Shown: positions 15,973 to 25,780, counted from the stretch's first letter. The stretch: DNA of 64,000 bases from Pseudomonas sp. RIT623 (GCF_004519305.1 NZ_SOZA01000003.1:1-64000), one strand, 5' to 3'. Translations and numbers: made by a program. Notes: generated from the sequence alone by a model not told the origin.

Positions 15973-17382
15973 ATGAGCGATAGAATCCCCTTCCGAGTCA
16001 TCGAGATTGACCCCGCCGCCAGCCACAAGAGCAAAAGCCACAACGCTGGCGGCATCCACACCCGCAGTTTCAGCGGCTTCTACCGTAACCTGCGCATCGT
16101 CTTCGCCGGCGCGCTGTTCGTGCTGTTCTTCGGCACCGCCTGGTTGCAGTGGAACGGGCGCCAGGCGGTGCTCTGGGACCTGGCTGAAAGCAAGTTCCAC
16201 ATCTTCGGCGCCACCTTCTGGCCACAGGATTTCATCCTCCTGTCGGCATTGTTGATCATCTGCGCCTTCGGCCTGTTCGCCATCACCGTGTTCGCCGGCC
16301 GCGTCTGGTGCGGCTACAGCTGCCCACAAAGCACCTGGACCTGGCTGTTCATGTGGTGCGAGAAAGTCACCGAAGGCGACCGCAACCAGCGCATCAAGCT
16401 GGCCGCCGCGCCCTGGGGAATGGAGAAGATCGCCCGGCGCACCCTCAAGCACGGCCTGTGGCTGGCCATCGGCCTGCTCACCGGCCTGACGTTCGTTGGC
16501 TACTTCACCCCGATCCGGCCCCTGGCCGCGGAACTGTTCAGCCTCGAGCTGGGTGGCGTGGCACTGTTCTGGATCCTGTTCTTCACCGCCGCCACCTACC
16601 TCAACGCCGGCTGGCTGCGCGAAGCGGTGTGCATGCACATGTGCCCCTACGCCCGCTTCCAGAGCGTGATGTTCGACAAGGACACCCTGGCGGTGGCCTA
16701 CGACCCCAGCCGCGGCGAAGCCCGTGGCCCGCGCAAGAAAGGCAGCGACCCACGCAACCAGGGCCTGGGCGATTGCATCGACTGCACCCTGTGCGTGCAA
16801 GTCTGCCCCACCGGCATCGATATCCGCGACGGCCTGCAGATGGCCTGCATCGGCTGCGCCGCCTGCATCGACGCCTGTGATGGGGTGATGGACAAGATGG
16901 GCTATGCCCGCGGCCTGATCGGCTACAAGTCCGAGCACAACCTGCAAGGCGGCAAGACCCACTGGTTGCGCCCGCGCCTGCTGGGCTACGCCACGGCCCT
17001 GACGGTGATGATCGGCGCGCTGGTGATCGCCCTGCAAATGCGCCCGATGGTGTCGATGGACGTGATCAAGGACCGCGGCCTGTTCCGCGAGAACGCCCTG
17101 GGCCAGATCGAGAACATTTACTTGCTCAAGATCATCAACAAGACCCAGGAGTCCCAGCACTATCGCCTGCGCCTGGTGGACGCCGACGGCTTCGAGCTGC
17201 ATGGGCGTAGCGAAATCACCCTGGCCGCCGGCGAGATGAGCGAGTTGCCGGTATCGGTGGCGATGCTCGCCGAGCGCCCGGCCAGCAGCTCGCAGACGCT
17301 GACCTTCGAAATCCAGGACAGCGACCAGCCAGGCGTGCGCAGCACCGCCAACAGCCGTTTCGTCGCGCCGATGAACCGCTGA
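15973..17382 (+). CDS. ccoG: Cytochrome c oxidase accessory protein CcoG (RdxA/FixG)
   Basis: The 469-residue protein has several inner-membrane segments (about 37-60, 85-110, 155-180, 190-212 and 335-357), FAGRVWCGYSCPQSTWTW (about 107-124), two ferredoxin-type 4Fe-4S clusters (CIDCTLCVQVCPTG about 268-281 and CIGCAACIDACDG about 295-307) and a C-terminal periplasmic Ig-like domain (about 380-469). CcoG serves cbb3 oxidase assembly and has been shown in Rhodobacter to reduce Cu(II). No ccoNOQP or ccoHIS genes are near, so this may be a second copy. A small inverted repeat TCTGT-N7-ACAGA lies at 15906-15922 upstream. Confidence 0.93.
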   Translation: MSDRIPFRVIEIDPAASHKSKSHNAGGIHTRSFSGFYRNLRIVFAGALFVLFFGTAWLQWNGRQAVLWDLAESKFHIFGATFWPQDFILLSALLIICAFGLFAITVFAGRVWCGYSCPQSTWTWLFMWCEKVTEGDRNQRIKLAAAPWGMEKIARRTLKHGLWLAIGLLTGLTFVGYFTPIRPLAAELFSLELGGVALFWILFFTAATYLNAGWLREAVCMHMCPYARFQSVMFDKDTLAVAYDPSRGEARGPRKKGSDPRNQGLGDCIDCTLCVQVCPTGIDIRDGLQMACIGCAACIDACDGVMDKMGYARGLIGYKSEHNLQGGKTHWLRPRLLGYATALTVMIGALVIALQMRPMVSMDVIKDRGLFRENALGQIENIYLLKIINKTQESQHYRLRLVDADGFELHGRSEITLAAGEMSELPVSVAMLAERPASSSQTLTFEIQDSDQPGVRSTANSRFVAPMNR

Positions 17383-17420
17383 TCCCTTACACTGAGCCGA
17401 CCTTGCCTGCCGAAACCACA

Positions 17421-18830
17421 ATGAAACGCTACGAACGATTCGCCGACGACATTGCCGAACTGATCCGCTCCGGGGTCCTGGGCCCCGGCCAGCGGGTACC
17501 TTCGGTGCGCTATGCCAGCCAGACCCACGGGGTCAGCCCGTCCACGGTATTCCAGGCGTACTACCTGCTGGAACGCCGCGGCCTGATCCGTGCCCGGCCG
17601 CGTTCGGGCTACTTCGTCAACGCCCATGCACCACGCCCGTTCAACGAACCCCAGGCCCAGGCGCCGGCCAGCGAGTCCACCGAGGTGGACGTCAGCGGCC
17701 TGGTGTTCTCGATCCTCGACTCGATCAAGGACCCGCATACCGTGCCGTTCGGCTCGGCATTCCCTAGCCCGGCACTGTTCCCGCTGCAGCGCCTGGCCCG
17801 CTCGTTGGCCAGCGCCAGCCGCGCCATGGACCCGCGCATGGTGGTCACCGACCTGTCGCCGGGCAACCCGCAGCTACGCCGGCAGATCGCCCTGCGCTAC
17901 ATGGTCGCCGGGCTGATGCTGCCGATGGAGGAACTGCTGATCACCAACGGCGCGCTGGAGGCCCTCAACCTGTGCCTGCAGGCGGTGACCCAGCCAGGCG
18001 ACCTGGTGGCCATCGAAGCACCGGCCTTCTATGCCTGCCTGCAGGTGCTCGAACGCCTCAAGCTCAAGGCCGTGGAGATCCCGGTACATCCACGCGAAGG
18101 CATGGACCTGGGCGTGCTGGCCCAGACCCTGGAGAAGCACCCGGTCAAGGCCGTGTGGTGCATGACCAACTTCCAGAACCCAGTGGGCGCGAGCATGCCG
18201 GAGGCGAAAAAACAGCAACTGGTGGAACTGCTGCGTCGCCATCAGGTGCCGCTGATCGAGGACGATGTCTACGCCGAGCTGTACTACGCGCAACAGGCCC
18301 CCAAACCCGCCAAGGCCTTCGACACCGAGGGCCTGGTAATGCATTGCGGTTCGTTCGCCAAGAGCCTGGCACCGGGCTATCGCATTGGCTGGGTCGCCGC
18401 CGGGCGCTTCGCCCAGAAAATCGAACGGCTCAAGTTGATGACCTCGCTGTGCGCCTCGATGCCGGCCCAGGCCGCCATCGCCGACTATCTGCAGCATGGC
18501 GGCTATGACCGCCACCTGCGCAAACTGCGCTATGCGCTCGAAGGCCAGCAGGCCAACATGCTCGCCGCCATCGGCCGACATTTCCCAGTGCAGACCCGGG
18601 TCAGCCAGCCTTCCGGCGGCTACTTCCTGTGGCTGGAGCTGCCCGAGCAAATGGACGCGCTGAAACTCTTCCACATGGCCCTGGCCCAAGGCATCAGCAT
18701 CGCCCCGGGGCCGATCTTCTCGCCGACCCGGCGCTTCGGCAACTGCATCCGCCTGAACTACGGCAGCCCTTGGGGCGACGGTCCAGAGCAGGCCATGGAA
18801 ACCCTCGGACGCATCGTGCGCTCGTTCTAG
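17421..18830 (+). CDS. MocR-type regulator: GntR HTH with aminotransferase domain
   Basis: The start at 17421 (MKRYERFADD) is chosen because GntR domains begin here; a start at 17403 adds six residues. The 469-residue protein has a winged helix (about 1-72, SVRYASQTHGVSPSTVFQAYYLLERRGLI) and a class I aminotransferase fold (about 105-465) with NGALEALNLCLQAV, EDDVYAELYY and the PLP Lys in GSFAKSLAPGYRIGW (about 312). MocR proteins use PLP to sense amines or amino acids. It is 38 bp after ccoG on the same strand. The likely target, the kinase downstream or an unlinked gene, is unknown. Confidence 0.93.
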   Translation: MKRYERFADDIAELIRSGVLGPGQRVPSVRYASQTHGVSPSTVFQAYYLLERRGLIRARPRSGYFVNAHAPRPFNEPQAQAPASESTEVDVSGLVFSILDSIKDPHTVPFGSAFPSPALFPLQRLARSLASASRAMDPRMVVTDLSPGNPQLRRQIALRYMVAGLMLPMEELLITNGALEALNLCLQAVTQPGDLVAIEAPAFYACLQVLERLKLKAVEIPVHPREGMDLGVLAQTLEKHPVKAVWCMTNFQNPVGASMPEAKKQQLVELLRRHQVPLIEDDVYAELYYAQQAPKPAKAFDTEGLVMHCGSFAKSLAPGYRIGWVAAGRFAQKIERLKLMTSLCASMPAQAAIADYLQHGGYDRHLRKLRYALEGQQANMLAAIGRHFPVQTRVSQPSGGYFLWLELPEQMDALKLFHMALAQGISIAPGPIFSPTRRFGNCIRLNYGSPWGDGPEQAMETLGRIVRSF

Positions 18831-18885
18831 CCGAGCAACGGGCAAGCAGGCTACAGTTGGGCACCGCTCAGCCCCGGACCCCTGC

Positions 18886-20919
18886 ATGCCCGAACGTGAA
18901 ATCCTCGCGTTGCGCCAGCGCAACGCCGAACTCGAGTCCCGCCTGGCCCAGCGGGAAAGCGACGACAACCTGTACCGTTTCCTGTTCGACACCATGGACG
19001 AGGGGTTCTGCGTCATCGAGTTCTTCGATGGCCCCCACGGTCCGTTGAGTGACTATGTGCATTTAGTGGCCAACGCCGCCTACGCCCGCCATGCCGGCAT
19101 TGCCAATGTGGTCGGGCAGAAGCTGCGGGAGATGGTGCCCGACGAGGCCGACAATTGGGTGGCGCGCTACGGTGCGGTTCTGCGCACGGGCAAGCCGCTG
19201 CAGTTCGAGCAGGAGCTGGTGGCCACTGGCAGGGTATTGTCGGTCACCACTTTCCGTATCGAGCCAGCCGAACGTCGCCAAGTGGCGGTACTGTTCAAGG
19301 ATGTCACCGAGCGGCGGCGTGCCGAAGACGCCCTGCAACAACTCAATGATCAGCTCGAACAGCGGGTTGCCGAGGCTTTGGCCGAGCGCGGCCTGTTCGC
19401 CGAGCTGGTGGAGAACAGCGTGGCCCGTGTCCAGGTGGTGGATACCGAACTGCGCTTGCTGGCCGTCAACCACCGTGCGGTGAAAGACTTCGAATTCCTC
19501 TTCGGACATCGCCTCAAAGCTGGCGATAGCCTGCCCGAGCGCCTCGCCAACTTCCCCGCAGAGCGTGCTCGATCTGAAGCCATGTGGCGCAGGGCACTGG
19601 CTGGCGAAAGCTACATCGAGACCATCGAGTACGGCCGTGGTGCCCGCCTGCGCCATTTCGAGCTGCGCTTCAACCCGCTGCGCGAGAGCAGCGGCAGGAT
19701 CACCGGGGCCTGCCTGTTCATCTACGACGTCACCCGCCAGGTCGATGAACAGCAACGTCGACTCCAGGCCGAGGAAGCCCTGCGCCAAGCGCAGAAAATG
19801 GAAGCAGTAGGCCAACTCACCGGCGGCATTGCCCACGATTTCAACAACCTGTTGGGCGGCATGCTCGGCGCCCAGGAACTGCTGCGCCAACGCCTGGAGC
19901 AGGGGCGTCTGGCCGAGATCCCGGCCCTGCTCGACACTGCCGGTCACTCGGCCAGGCGCGCCGCCGCACTGGTCCACCGGCTGCTGGCCTTCTCCCGGCG
20001 CCAGACCTTGCTGCCCCAGGCCACCGCTGTCGGCCAACTGGTCAAGGACATGGTGGTGCTGATCCATCGCAGTGTCGGGCCAGCCATCAGCGTGCAGGTG
20101 CAGTGCGATGCCCAGCTGTGGCCATCCTTCATCGACCCGCCGCAACTGGAAAGCGCGCTGCTCAACCTGTGCATCAACGCCCGGGACGCCCTGCCGGCCG
20201 GCGGCATGATCGACATCAAGTGTGACAACCGCTGGCTGGACGACAGCACAGCCTTAGCCCTCGACCTGCCCTGCGGCCCGTACCTGTGCCTGAGCGTCCA
20301 GGACAATGGTCGCGGCATGACGCAAGAGGTGCAGGAAAAAGCCATCGATCCGTTCTTCACCACCAAGCCGCTGGGCCAGGGTACAGGGTTGGGGCTATCG
20401 ATGGCCTATGGCTTCGTGCGCCAGTCCGGTGGTCAGTTGCAGATCACCTCCAGCCCAGGCGCTGGCACGCGGGTCGACCTGTACCTGCCGCGCCACGGCG
20501 AAACACCCATCGCACGGCGTCCGCCCAGCGAGGCGCCCGCCCAGGTGCAACGCGCCGCAGCCCGGATCCTGCTGGTCGAAGACCAGGCCGCGCTGCGCAT
20601 GGTCATCGGCGATGTGCTCGAAGAGCTCGGTCATAGCGTCGAACGCGCGGAACATGGCCCCGCCGCGCTGGAGCTGCTGGAAAGCGGCTATGTGCCGCAA
20701 CTGCTGATCAGCGACATTGGCCTGCCCGCGGGGCTCGACGGCCGGCAAGTCGCTGAGCGCTGCCGTGCCCGGTTTGCTGATTTGCCGGTACTGTTCATCA
20801 CCGGCTATGACCAAAGCGCCGCACAGGGTGACGGTAGGCTGCCGCCGCGCACCCAGGTCCTGCTCAAGCCCTTCGAGCTGCCCGACCTGGTCGACAGGGT
20901 CATCACGCTGCTGGGCTAA
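18886..20919 (+). CDS. Cytoplasmic hybrid histidine kinase PAS-PAS-HisKA-HATPase-REC
   Basis: The 677-residue protein has a short coiled N-terminus, PAS1 (about 25-140, [17 protein letters not shown]), a second coiled linker, PAS2 (about 165-290), a kinase core with His in [13 protein letters not shown] (about 322), N box [15 protein letters not shown]1 [22 protein letters not shown], and a C-terminal receiver ([11 protein letters not shown] about 563, acceptor Asp in [12 protein letters not shown], Lys in [10 protein letters not shown]). There is no membrane segment. It belongs to the same GIAHDFNN class as many orphan Pseudomonas hybrid kinases. Its stop overlaps the convergent SDR gene by 4 bp. 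The signal is unknown. Confidence 0.93.
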   Translation: MPEREILALRQRNAELESRLAQRESDDNLYRFLFDTMDEGFCVIEFFDGPHGPLSDYVHLVANAAYARHAGIANVVGQKLREMVPDEADNWVARYGAVLRTGKPLQFEQELVATGRVLSVTTFRIEPAERRQVAVLFKDVTERRRAEDALQQLNDQLEQRVAEALAERGLFAELVENSVARVQVVDTELRLLAVNHRAVKDFEFLFGHRLKAGDSLPERLANFPAERARSEAMWRRALAGESYIETIEYGRGARLRHFELRFNPLRESSGRITGACLFIYDVTRQVDEQQRRLQAEEALRQAQKMEAVGQLTGGIAHDFNNLLGGMLGAQELLRQRLEQGRLAEIPALLDTAGHSARRAAALVHRLLAFSRRQTLLPQATAVGQLVKDMVVLIHRSVGPAISVQVQCDAQLWPSFIDPPQLESALLNLCINARDALPAGGMIDIKCDNRWLDDSTALALDLPCGPYLCLSVQDNGRGMTQEVQEKAIDPFFTTKPLGQGTGLGLSMAYGFVRQSGGQLQITSSPGAGTRVDLYLPRHGETPIARRPPSEAPAQVQRAAARILLVEDQAALRMVIGDVLEELGHSVERAEHGPAALELLESGYVPQLLISDIGLPAGLDGRQVAERCRARFADLPVLFITGYDQSAAQGDGRLPPRTQVLLKPFELPDLVDRVITLLG

Positions 20920-21662
20920 CGGCCACCGCTGAGGTCGATGAAACTACCCGTCGAATACGAGGCTTTGTCCGACAGCAACCAGAGGATGGCCTCGGCCACC
21001 TCCTGGGGTTGACCACCGCGCCCCATCGGCAGGCCCGGCTCGAGCTTGGTGACACGGTCGGGATCACCGCTCAAGGCATGGAAGCCGGTGTGGATGTAGC
21101 CAGGCCGCACACCGTTGACCCGTACCCCCTCGCCCGCCACTTCCTTGGCCAGGCCGACCGTGAAGGTATCCAGCGCGCCCTTGGATGCGGCGTAGTCCAC
21201 GTACTCGTTGGGCGAGCCCAGGCGTGCGGCCACGGATGACACATTGACGATCGCCCCACCCTGCCCGCCATGGCGCCGGGCCATGCGCAGCAGCGCGTGC
21301 TTGGCGCACAGAATCGGGCCGACCACATTGCTCTTCATTACCTTGAGCAAGCGGAACTCGGACATGTCCTCGACCCGGCTCTGCTGGCCGATCGTGCCGG
21401 CGTTGTTCACCAGCGCGGTGACCCTGCCCAGTTCCTGGTCGACCCGTTGGAACAAGCGCACCACCTCATCCTCGACGCTGGCGTCGGCGCGCACGGCGAT
21501 GGCCTCGGCGCCCAGCGCGCGAACCTGCGCCAGCACCGCCTCGGCGGCCTGGTCATCGGCGTGGTAGTTGATGCAGATGCGGTAACCCTGTTGCGCCGCC
21601 AGTAACGCGGTGGCGGCGCCAATGCCCCGGCTGGCACCGGTGATGACGATAACCTTGTCCAT
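20916..21662 (-). CDS. Short-chain dehydrogenase/reductase
   Basis: The 248-residue classical SDR has the NAD(P) loop VITGASRGIGAAT (about 6-18), NNAG (about 86-89), the catalytic Ser in IVNVSSVAARLGSP, YVDYAASKGAL (Tyr and Lys of YxxxK, about 156-160) and the PGYIHT segment. The residue pattern after the second strand (NYHADDQAAE) suggests NADP preference with a FabG/glucose-dehydrogenase-like fold. The substrate cannot be told. It is monocistronic, and its 3' end overlaps the kinase gene. Confidence 0.9.
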   Translation of the reverse strand: MDKVIVITGASRGIGAATALLAAQQGYRICINYHADDQAAEAVLAQVRALGAEAIAVRADASVEDEVVRLFQRVDQELGRVTALVNNAGTIGQQSRVEDMSEFRLLKVMKSNVVGPILCAKHALLRMARRHGGQGGAIVNVSSVAARLGSPNEYVDYAASKGALDTFTVGLAKEVAGEGVRVNGVRPGYIHTGFHALSGDPDRVTKLEPGLPMGRGGQPQEVAEAILWLLSDKASYSTGSFIDLSGGR

Positions 21663-21734
21663 GAGTCTTCCAAGTTGCGCGGAATAGACCTACAAGACTA
21701 GGGGAAAAGATCTGTCAGGAGCAATGAGTAACTG

Positions 21735-21759
21735 CAGGCGCCAGCCTTGCTGGCGCCTG
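21735..21759 (-). terminator. Strong hairpin after emrB
   Basis: CAGGCGCCAGC (21735-21745) and GCTGGCGCCTG (21749-21759) form a perfect 11-bp stem with a 3-base loop directly after the emrB stop. No T-run follows on the minus strand. The core GCCAGC-CTT-GCTGGC resembles the local REP unit, so it may be a REP element serving as a 3' stabiliser. Confidence 0.5.
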
Positions 21760-21762
21760 TGC

Positions 21763-23298
21763 TCAGTGGCCTGCCGAGGCGGGGCCGGCCTTGGCGGTGA
21801 ACGGCGGCTTGGCCAGCCATACCAGCAGGATCAACCCGGCGAACACCCAGGTCAGCAGGGTGAAGTAATCCACCGTCGACATCATGTAGGCCTGGCTGTT
21901 GAGGATCTGCTCCAGCTTGGCGTACCCCTGCGGCCCAGCACCGCCCAACTGCTCGAGGGTTTGCCGGGTGGCCGGATCGAAACTGCTGATGTGCTCGCTC
22001 AAATAGGCATGGTGCTGGTCGGCCCGGCGGATCCAGATCCAGGTGGTCAGCGAGGCGGCGAAACTGCCGCCCAAGGTGCGCAGGAAGGTCGCCAGCCCCG
22101 AGCCGTCGGCGATCTGCTGCGGTGGCAGGTCCGAGAGCAGAATGCTCAAGGTCGGCATGAAGAACAGCGCCACGCCGATCCCCATGAACAGCTGCACCAG
22201 GGCGATGTGCAGGAAGTCCACCTCGTTGGTGAAGCCAGCACGCATGTAACAGCTGGTGCCGATCGCCAGGAAGGCGACCCCGGCCAGCACGCGCAGGTCG
22301 AAACGGTGCGCGTACTTGCCCACGAACGGCGACATCAGCACCGGCAGCAGGCCGATCGGCGCCACCGCCAGGCCCGCCCAGGTCGCGGTGTAGCCCATCT
22401 GCGTCTGCAGCCACTGCGGCAGAATCAGGTTGATGCCGAAGAAACCGGCATAACCGCCCACCAGGACCAGGGTGCCGATACGGAAGTTGCGGTGCACGAA
22501 CAGGCGCAGGTTGACCACCGGGTGGCGATCGGTCAGTTCCCAGATCACGAACACCGCCAGGAACACCACCGAGATCAGCGTGCCGATGACGATGAACGAC
22601 GACTCGAACCAGTCCAGGTCGTTGCCCTTGTCCAGCACCACCTGCAGCGCACCGACCCCGACGATCAGGGTCAGCAGGCCGATGTAGTCCATCGGCTGGC
22701 GGCTGGTGACCACTGGCCGCGCGCGCATCTGCTGGCGCACCACGGCAGCGGCGAACAGGCCAATTGGGATGTTGATGAAGAAGATCCACGGCCAGCTGTA
22801 GCTGTCGGTGATCCAGCCACCGAGGATAGGCCCGGCGATGGGCGCCACCACCGTGACCATCGCCAGCAACGCCAGGGCCATCCCCCGTTTCGCCGGCGGA
22901 TACACGGCGATCAGCAGGGTTTGGGTCATCGGGTACAACGGCCCGGCCACTACCCCTTGCAGCACGCGAAACAGCACTAGCTCCGGCATCGACTGGGCGA
23001 CGCCGCACAGGAACGAGGCCAGCACGAACAGCAGCGTGGCCCAGATGAACAGCTTGACCTCGCCGAAGCGCCGGCTGAGCCAGCCGGTCAGCGGCAAGGC
23101 AATGGCATTGCTCACCGCGAACGAGGTGATCACCCAGGTACCCTGCTCCGAGCTCACGCCAAGGTTGCCGGAGATGGTCGGCAACGCCACGTTGGCGATG
23201 GTGGTGTCGAGCACCTGCATGAAGGTCGCCAGCGACAGGCCGATGGTGGTCAGTAGCAGGCTCGGCGGGGTGAACTGCGCGGGTGCCTGCTGGCTCAT
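21763..23298 (-). CDS. emrB: EmrB-type DHA2 drug:H+ antiporter (MFS, 14 TM)
   Basis: The 511-residue protein has the 14 hydrophobic segments of the DHA2 family, with LDTTIANVALPTISGNLG (motif D1, about 30-47), GWLSRRFGEVKLF (motif A, about 73-85), RVLQGVVAGPLYP (motif B) and LLAMVTVVAPIAGPILGGWITD (motif C). It overlaps emrA by 4 bp and follows marR and emrA, the classic emrRAB order. EmrAB pumps hydrophobic toxic compounds across both membranes with a TolC-type channel; no outer-membrane factor is encoded here, so one must be supplied from elsewhere. Confidence 0.95.
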   Translation of the reverse strand: MSQQAPAQFTPPSLLLTTIGLSLATFMQVLDTTIANVALPTISGNLGVSSEQGTWVITSFAVSNAIALPLTGWLSRRFGEVKLFIWATLLFVLASFLCGVAQSMPELVLFRVLQGVVAGPLYPMTQTLLIAVYPPAKRGMALALLAMVTVVAPIAGPILGGWITDSYSWPWIFFINIPIGLFAAAVVRQQMRARPVVTSRQPMDYIGLLTLIVGVGALQVVLDKGNDLDWFESSFIVIGTLISVVFLAVFVIWELTDRHPVVNLRLFVHRNFRIGTLVLVGGYAGFFGINLILPQWLQTQMGYTATWAGLAVAPIGLLPVLMSPFVGKYAHRFDLRVLAGVAFLAIGTSCYMRAGFTNEVDFLHIALVQLFMGIGVALFFMPTLSILLSDLPPQQIADGSGLATFLRTLGGSFAASLTTWIWIRRADQHHAYLSEHISSFDPATRQTLEQLGGAGPQGYAKLEQILNSQAYMMSTVDYFTLLTWVFAGLILLVWLAKPPFTAKAGPASAGH

Positions 23299-24488
23299 CG
23301 CTGGGCCGTCTTGCCGGTGGCGCTGTTGTCGTGGATCAGCCGGGCGATCAGCTGGTCGGCTTCGACCAACTGGCGGTCATACACCTGAGTGGTGTAGCTG
23401 GCCTGCTGCGGCGGTTGTTGAGCCAGGGCCGGGCCGCTCTGGTCGTGCAGGTCGACCTCGGCGACAGTGGACAGGCCGATGCGCAGAGGGTGCTCCTTGA
23501 GCTGTTCGGGGTCGAGGTGGATACGCACCGGCACGCGCTGGACGATCTTGATCCAGTTGCCGGTGGCGTTCTGCGCCGGCAGCAAGGCGAAGGCGCTACC
23601 GGTGCCGGCGCCAAGGCTGTCGACGGTACCGTTGTACGTGACCTCGCTGCCGTACAGGTCGGCGCTGATCTGCACCGATTGACCGATACGCATGTCGCGC
23701 AGCTGGGTTTCCTTGAAGTTGGCGTCGATCCACACCTCATCCAGCGGGATCACCGCCATGGTCGCGCTGCCCGGTTGCAGGCGCTGGCCCAACTGCACGG
23801 TGCGCTTGGCCACGTAGCCGGTGACCGGCGCCACCAAGGTGGTACGGGCATGGTCCAAGTAGGCCTGGCGCAGGTCGGCGGCGGCGGCCATGACTTCGGG
23901 ATGCGACGAAACCACGGTGTCGTCGACCAGGGCGGTGCTGGTGTTCAGTTGCTGGCGGGCACTGTTGACGGCGGCCTCGGCCACGCTCAGGTCATCGCGC
24001 GAATGGGACACTTCCTCGGCGGCGATGGCGCCACTGTCGGCGAGAATGCGCCGGCGGTTGTAGTCCTGCCGGGCCTTTTGCAGCTCGGCCTGGCGGGTGG
24101 CCAGTTGCGCCTTGAGCGAATCGACGTTGCTGTACAGCCCGCGCACCTGGCGCACGGTACGCGCCAGCTTGGCCTCGGCCGCCTGCAAGGCGACTTCGCT
24201 GTCGGCCGGGTCGAACTGCAGCAACACCTGGCCGGCATGCACCAGGTCGCCATCATCGGCGCCGATGCTGGTGACAGTGCCGGTCACCAACGGGGTGATC
24301 GCCACCACGTTGCCGTTGACATAGGCGTCGTCGGTGCTTTCATGCCAGCGCCCGATCAGGCTGTACCAGGCCCAGGTGCCGGCCCCGGCAAGGATTAACA
24401 GCAGCAGCAGGGCCAACAGCCAGGCCTTGCGCTTGCGCGTGTTGTCCGGCGCGACGGCCGGGGGGGAAGTGTCGGCGGGAGTAGCCAT
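23295..24488 (-). CDS. emrA: EmrA-type membrane fusion protein (HlyD family)
   Basis: The 397-residue protein has a short Pro-rich cytoplasmic tail, one TM (about 22-44), the barrel-sandwich hybrid signature STDDAYVNGNVVAITPLVTGTV (about 52-73), a coiled-coil hairpin (about 100-210, rich in Ala/Gln/Arg heptads) and the second half lipoyl LVAPVTGYVAKRTVQLGQ, followed by a beta-barrel domain. It couples EmrB to an outer-membrane channel. Only 30 bp separate it from marR, and its end overlaps emrB. Confidence 0.94.
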   Translation of the reverse strand: MATPADTSPPAVAPDNTRKRKAWLLALLLLLILAGAGTWAWYSLIGRWHESTDDAYVNGNVVAITPLVTGTVTSIGADDGDLVHAGQVLLQFDPADSEVALQAAEAKLARTVRQVRGLYSNVDSLKAQLATRQAELQKARQDYNRRRILADSGAIAAEEVSHSRDDLSVAEAAVNSARQQLNTSTALVDDTVVSSHPEVMAAAADLRQAYLDHARTTLVAPVTGYVAKRTVQLGQRLQPGSATMAVIPLDEVWIDANFKETQLRDMRIGQSVQISADLYGSEVTYNGTVDSLGAGTGSAFALLPAQNATGNWIKIVQRVPVRIHLDPEQLKEHPLRIGLSTVAEVDLHDQSGPALAQQPPQQASYTTQVYDRQLVEADQLIARLIHDNSATGKTAQR

Positions 24489-24518
24489 GACAATACCTTG
24501 GAAAAGAGTGGCTTAGGA

Positions 24519-24992
24519 TCAACGATCGGCGAAGCGGCGGATCGTCAGGGGGTCGCCAGCGTGCAGCAGGATCTTCGCCAGCAGGCCCTCGAGGGCCTGC
24601 AATTCTTCAGCCTGCAGCACGCCGACCAGTTCGTTCATCGCCGCCGCCCCCACCAGAGGCAGGCGATCGGCCAAGCGCTGGCCGTCGGCGGTGAGGGCCA
24701 GGCGCACTTGGCGACGGTCGTCGGGGCAGCGCTTGCGCAGCACCAGGCCCTTCTGTTCGAGGCGGTCGAGCATGCGCGTCATCGACCCGCTGTCCAGGCC
24801 CAGGTAGCGGCACAGCTCGGCGGGCGTGTCGACCTGGTACTGGGTGGCGATAACCAACACCTTGAACTGGGCGGCGGTGACGCCATCGGCCTCCAGGTGG
24901 CAGTCGAGGATGCGGTCCTTGAGCAGCGCGGCGCGACCGAGCAGCATGCCGATGGTGCAAGTCTGGAAGTTTTCCGGTGTGAAATGAGACAT
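24519..24992 (-). CDS. MarR-family repressor of the emrAB operon
   Basis: The 157-residue protein has the winged helix of MarR (about 40-115): DGVTAAQFKVLVIATQYQVDTPAELCRYLGLDSGSMTRMLDRLEQKGLV and the wing RCPDDRRQVRLALTADG with the conserved Asp/Arg. It is the first gene of a leftward operon with emrA and emrB. A perfect 20-bp palindrome at 25023-25042, 31 bp before its ATG, is the likely operator for autoregulation, with release by a phenolic or other toxic ligand as in EmrR. Confidence 0.93.
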   Translation of the reverse strand: MSHFTPENFQTCTIGMLLGRAALLKDRILDCHLEADGVTAAQFKVLVIATQYQVDTPAELCRYLGLDSGSMTRMLDRLEQKGLVLRKRCPDDRRQVRLALTADGQRLADRLPLVGAAAMNELVGVLQAEELQALEGLLAKILLHAGDPLTIRRFADR

Positions 24993-25022
24993 GGGGACCT
25001 GTCCGGATAATTGTGTACAAAT

Positions 25023-25042
25023 ATTACTGCCTAGGCAGTAAT
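25023..25042. promoter_or_regulatory. 20-bp perfect palindrome, likely MarR operator
   Basis: ATTACTGCCTAGGCAGTAAT is fully self-complementary and lies in an A/T-rich gap between marR (leftward) and alkB (rightward). Size and AT-rich arms are typical of MarR-family sites. Confidence 0.8.
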
Positions 25043-25055
25043 TGTCAAAGACTTG

Positions 25056-25069
25056 ATTAGCTGACTAAT
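25056..25069. promoter_or_regulatory. Second inverted repeat in the marR/alkB gap
   Basis: ATTAG-CTGA-CTAAT lies 13 bp from the larger palindrome. It may be a second repressor site or part of a promoter overlapping TTGATT; the evidence is symmetry only. Confidence 0.4.
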
Positions 25070-25135
25070 TAAAATTTCATGAAACATCCCCTGGAAAGGA
25101 TAGAATGCTCGACATCCGCTCTGTTGATGCGCGCC

Positions 25136-25780
25136 ATGATTCAGTCCGACCTCGACCTGTTCGGCCCCCAGCCGCAACGCCTGGCCAGCCATACCGTGCT
25201 GCTGCCCGGCTTCGCCCTGGCCGAGCTTGAGGCCCTGCTCGACGCCCTGCGCCCGGTGCTGCGCGCGGCGCCATTTCGCCACATGCGCACGCCGGGCGGG
25301 CAGCACATGGCGGTTGCGCTGAGCAATTGCGGGGCATTGGGTTGGGTCAGCGATTCCGGGGGCTACCGCTACAGCGCCACGGATCCGCTCAGTGGCAATC
25401 CATGGCCGGCGCTACCGCCGATTCTGCTGGCACTGGCCACGCGGGCGGCGGCGTTGGCCGGTTTCGAGGGGTTCGAGGCGGATGCCTGCCTGGTCAACCA
25501 TTATCTGCCCGGCACACGCCTGAGCTTGCACCAGGACCGCGACGAGCAGGACTACGGGCAGCCGATCGTGTCGATTTCCCTGGGGTTGCCGGCGGTGTTC
25601 CTGTTCGGCGGCCTGCAGCGCGCCGACCGCGCCCAGCGCATCGCCCTGAACCATGGCGATGTACTGGTGTGGGGCGGTGAGGACCGGTTGCGCTTTCATG
25701 GGGTATTGCCGATCAAGCCGGGGGTGCACCCGCGCATGGGCGAGCGGCGAATCAACCTGACCCTGCGCAAGGCCGGCTGA
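25136..25780 (+). CDS. alkB: Alpha-ketoglutarate-dependent DNA dealkylase AlkB
   Basis: Starting at 25136 (MIQSDLDLFG) the 214-residue protein aligns end to end with my memory of E. coli AlkB (216 residues); upstream in-frame ATGs at 25079 and 25127 are alternatives, and none has a strong ribosome site. Visible are MRTPGGQHMAVALSNCG, DACLVNHYLPGTRLSLHQDRDEQD with the iron ligands His and Asp, IVSISLGLPAVFLFGG, the third ligand His in RFHGVLP and the 2-oxoglutarate Arg pair in RRINLTLRKAG. It repairs 1-methyladenine and 3-methylcytosine by oxidative demethylation. No ada gene is next to it. Confidence 0.95.
   Translation: MIQSDLDLFGPQPQRLASHTVLLPGFALAELEALLDALRPVLRAAPFRHMRTPGGQHMAVALSNCGALGWVSDSGGYRYSATDPLSGNPWPALPPILLALATRAAALAGFEGFEADACLVNHYLPGTRLSLHQDRDEQDYGQPIVSISLGLPAVFLFGGLQRADRAQRIALNHGDVLVWGGEDRLRFHGVLPIKPGVHPRMGERRINLTLRKAG

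Noticed and set aside
15895..17421. 508-codon open frame opposite ccoG
   Set aside because: Antisense shadow; the plus strand contains both 4Fe-4S motifs and the membrane segments in the right order.
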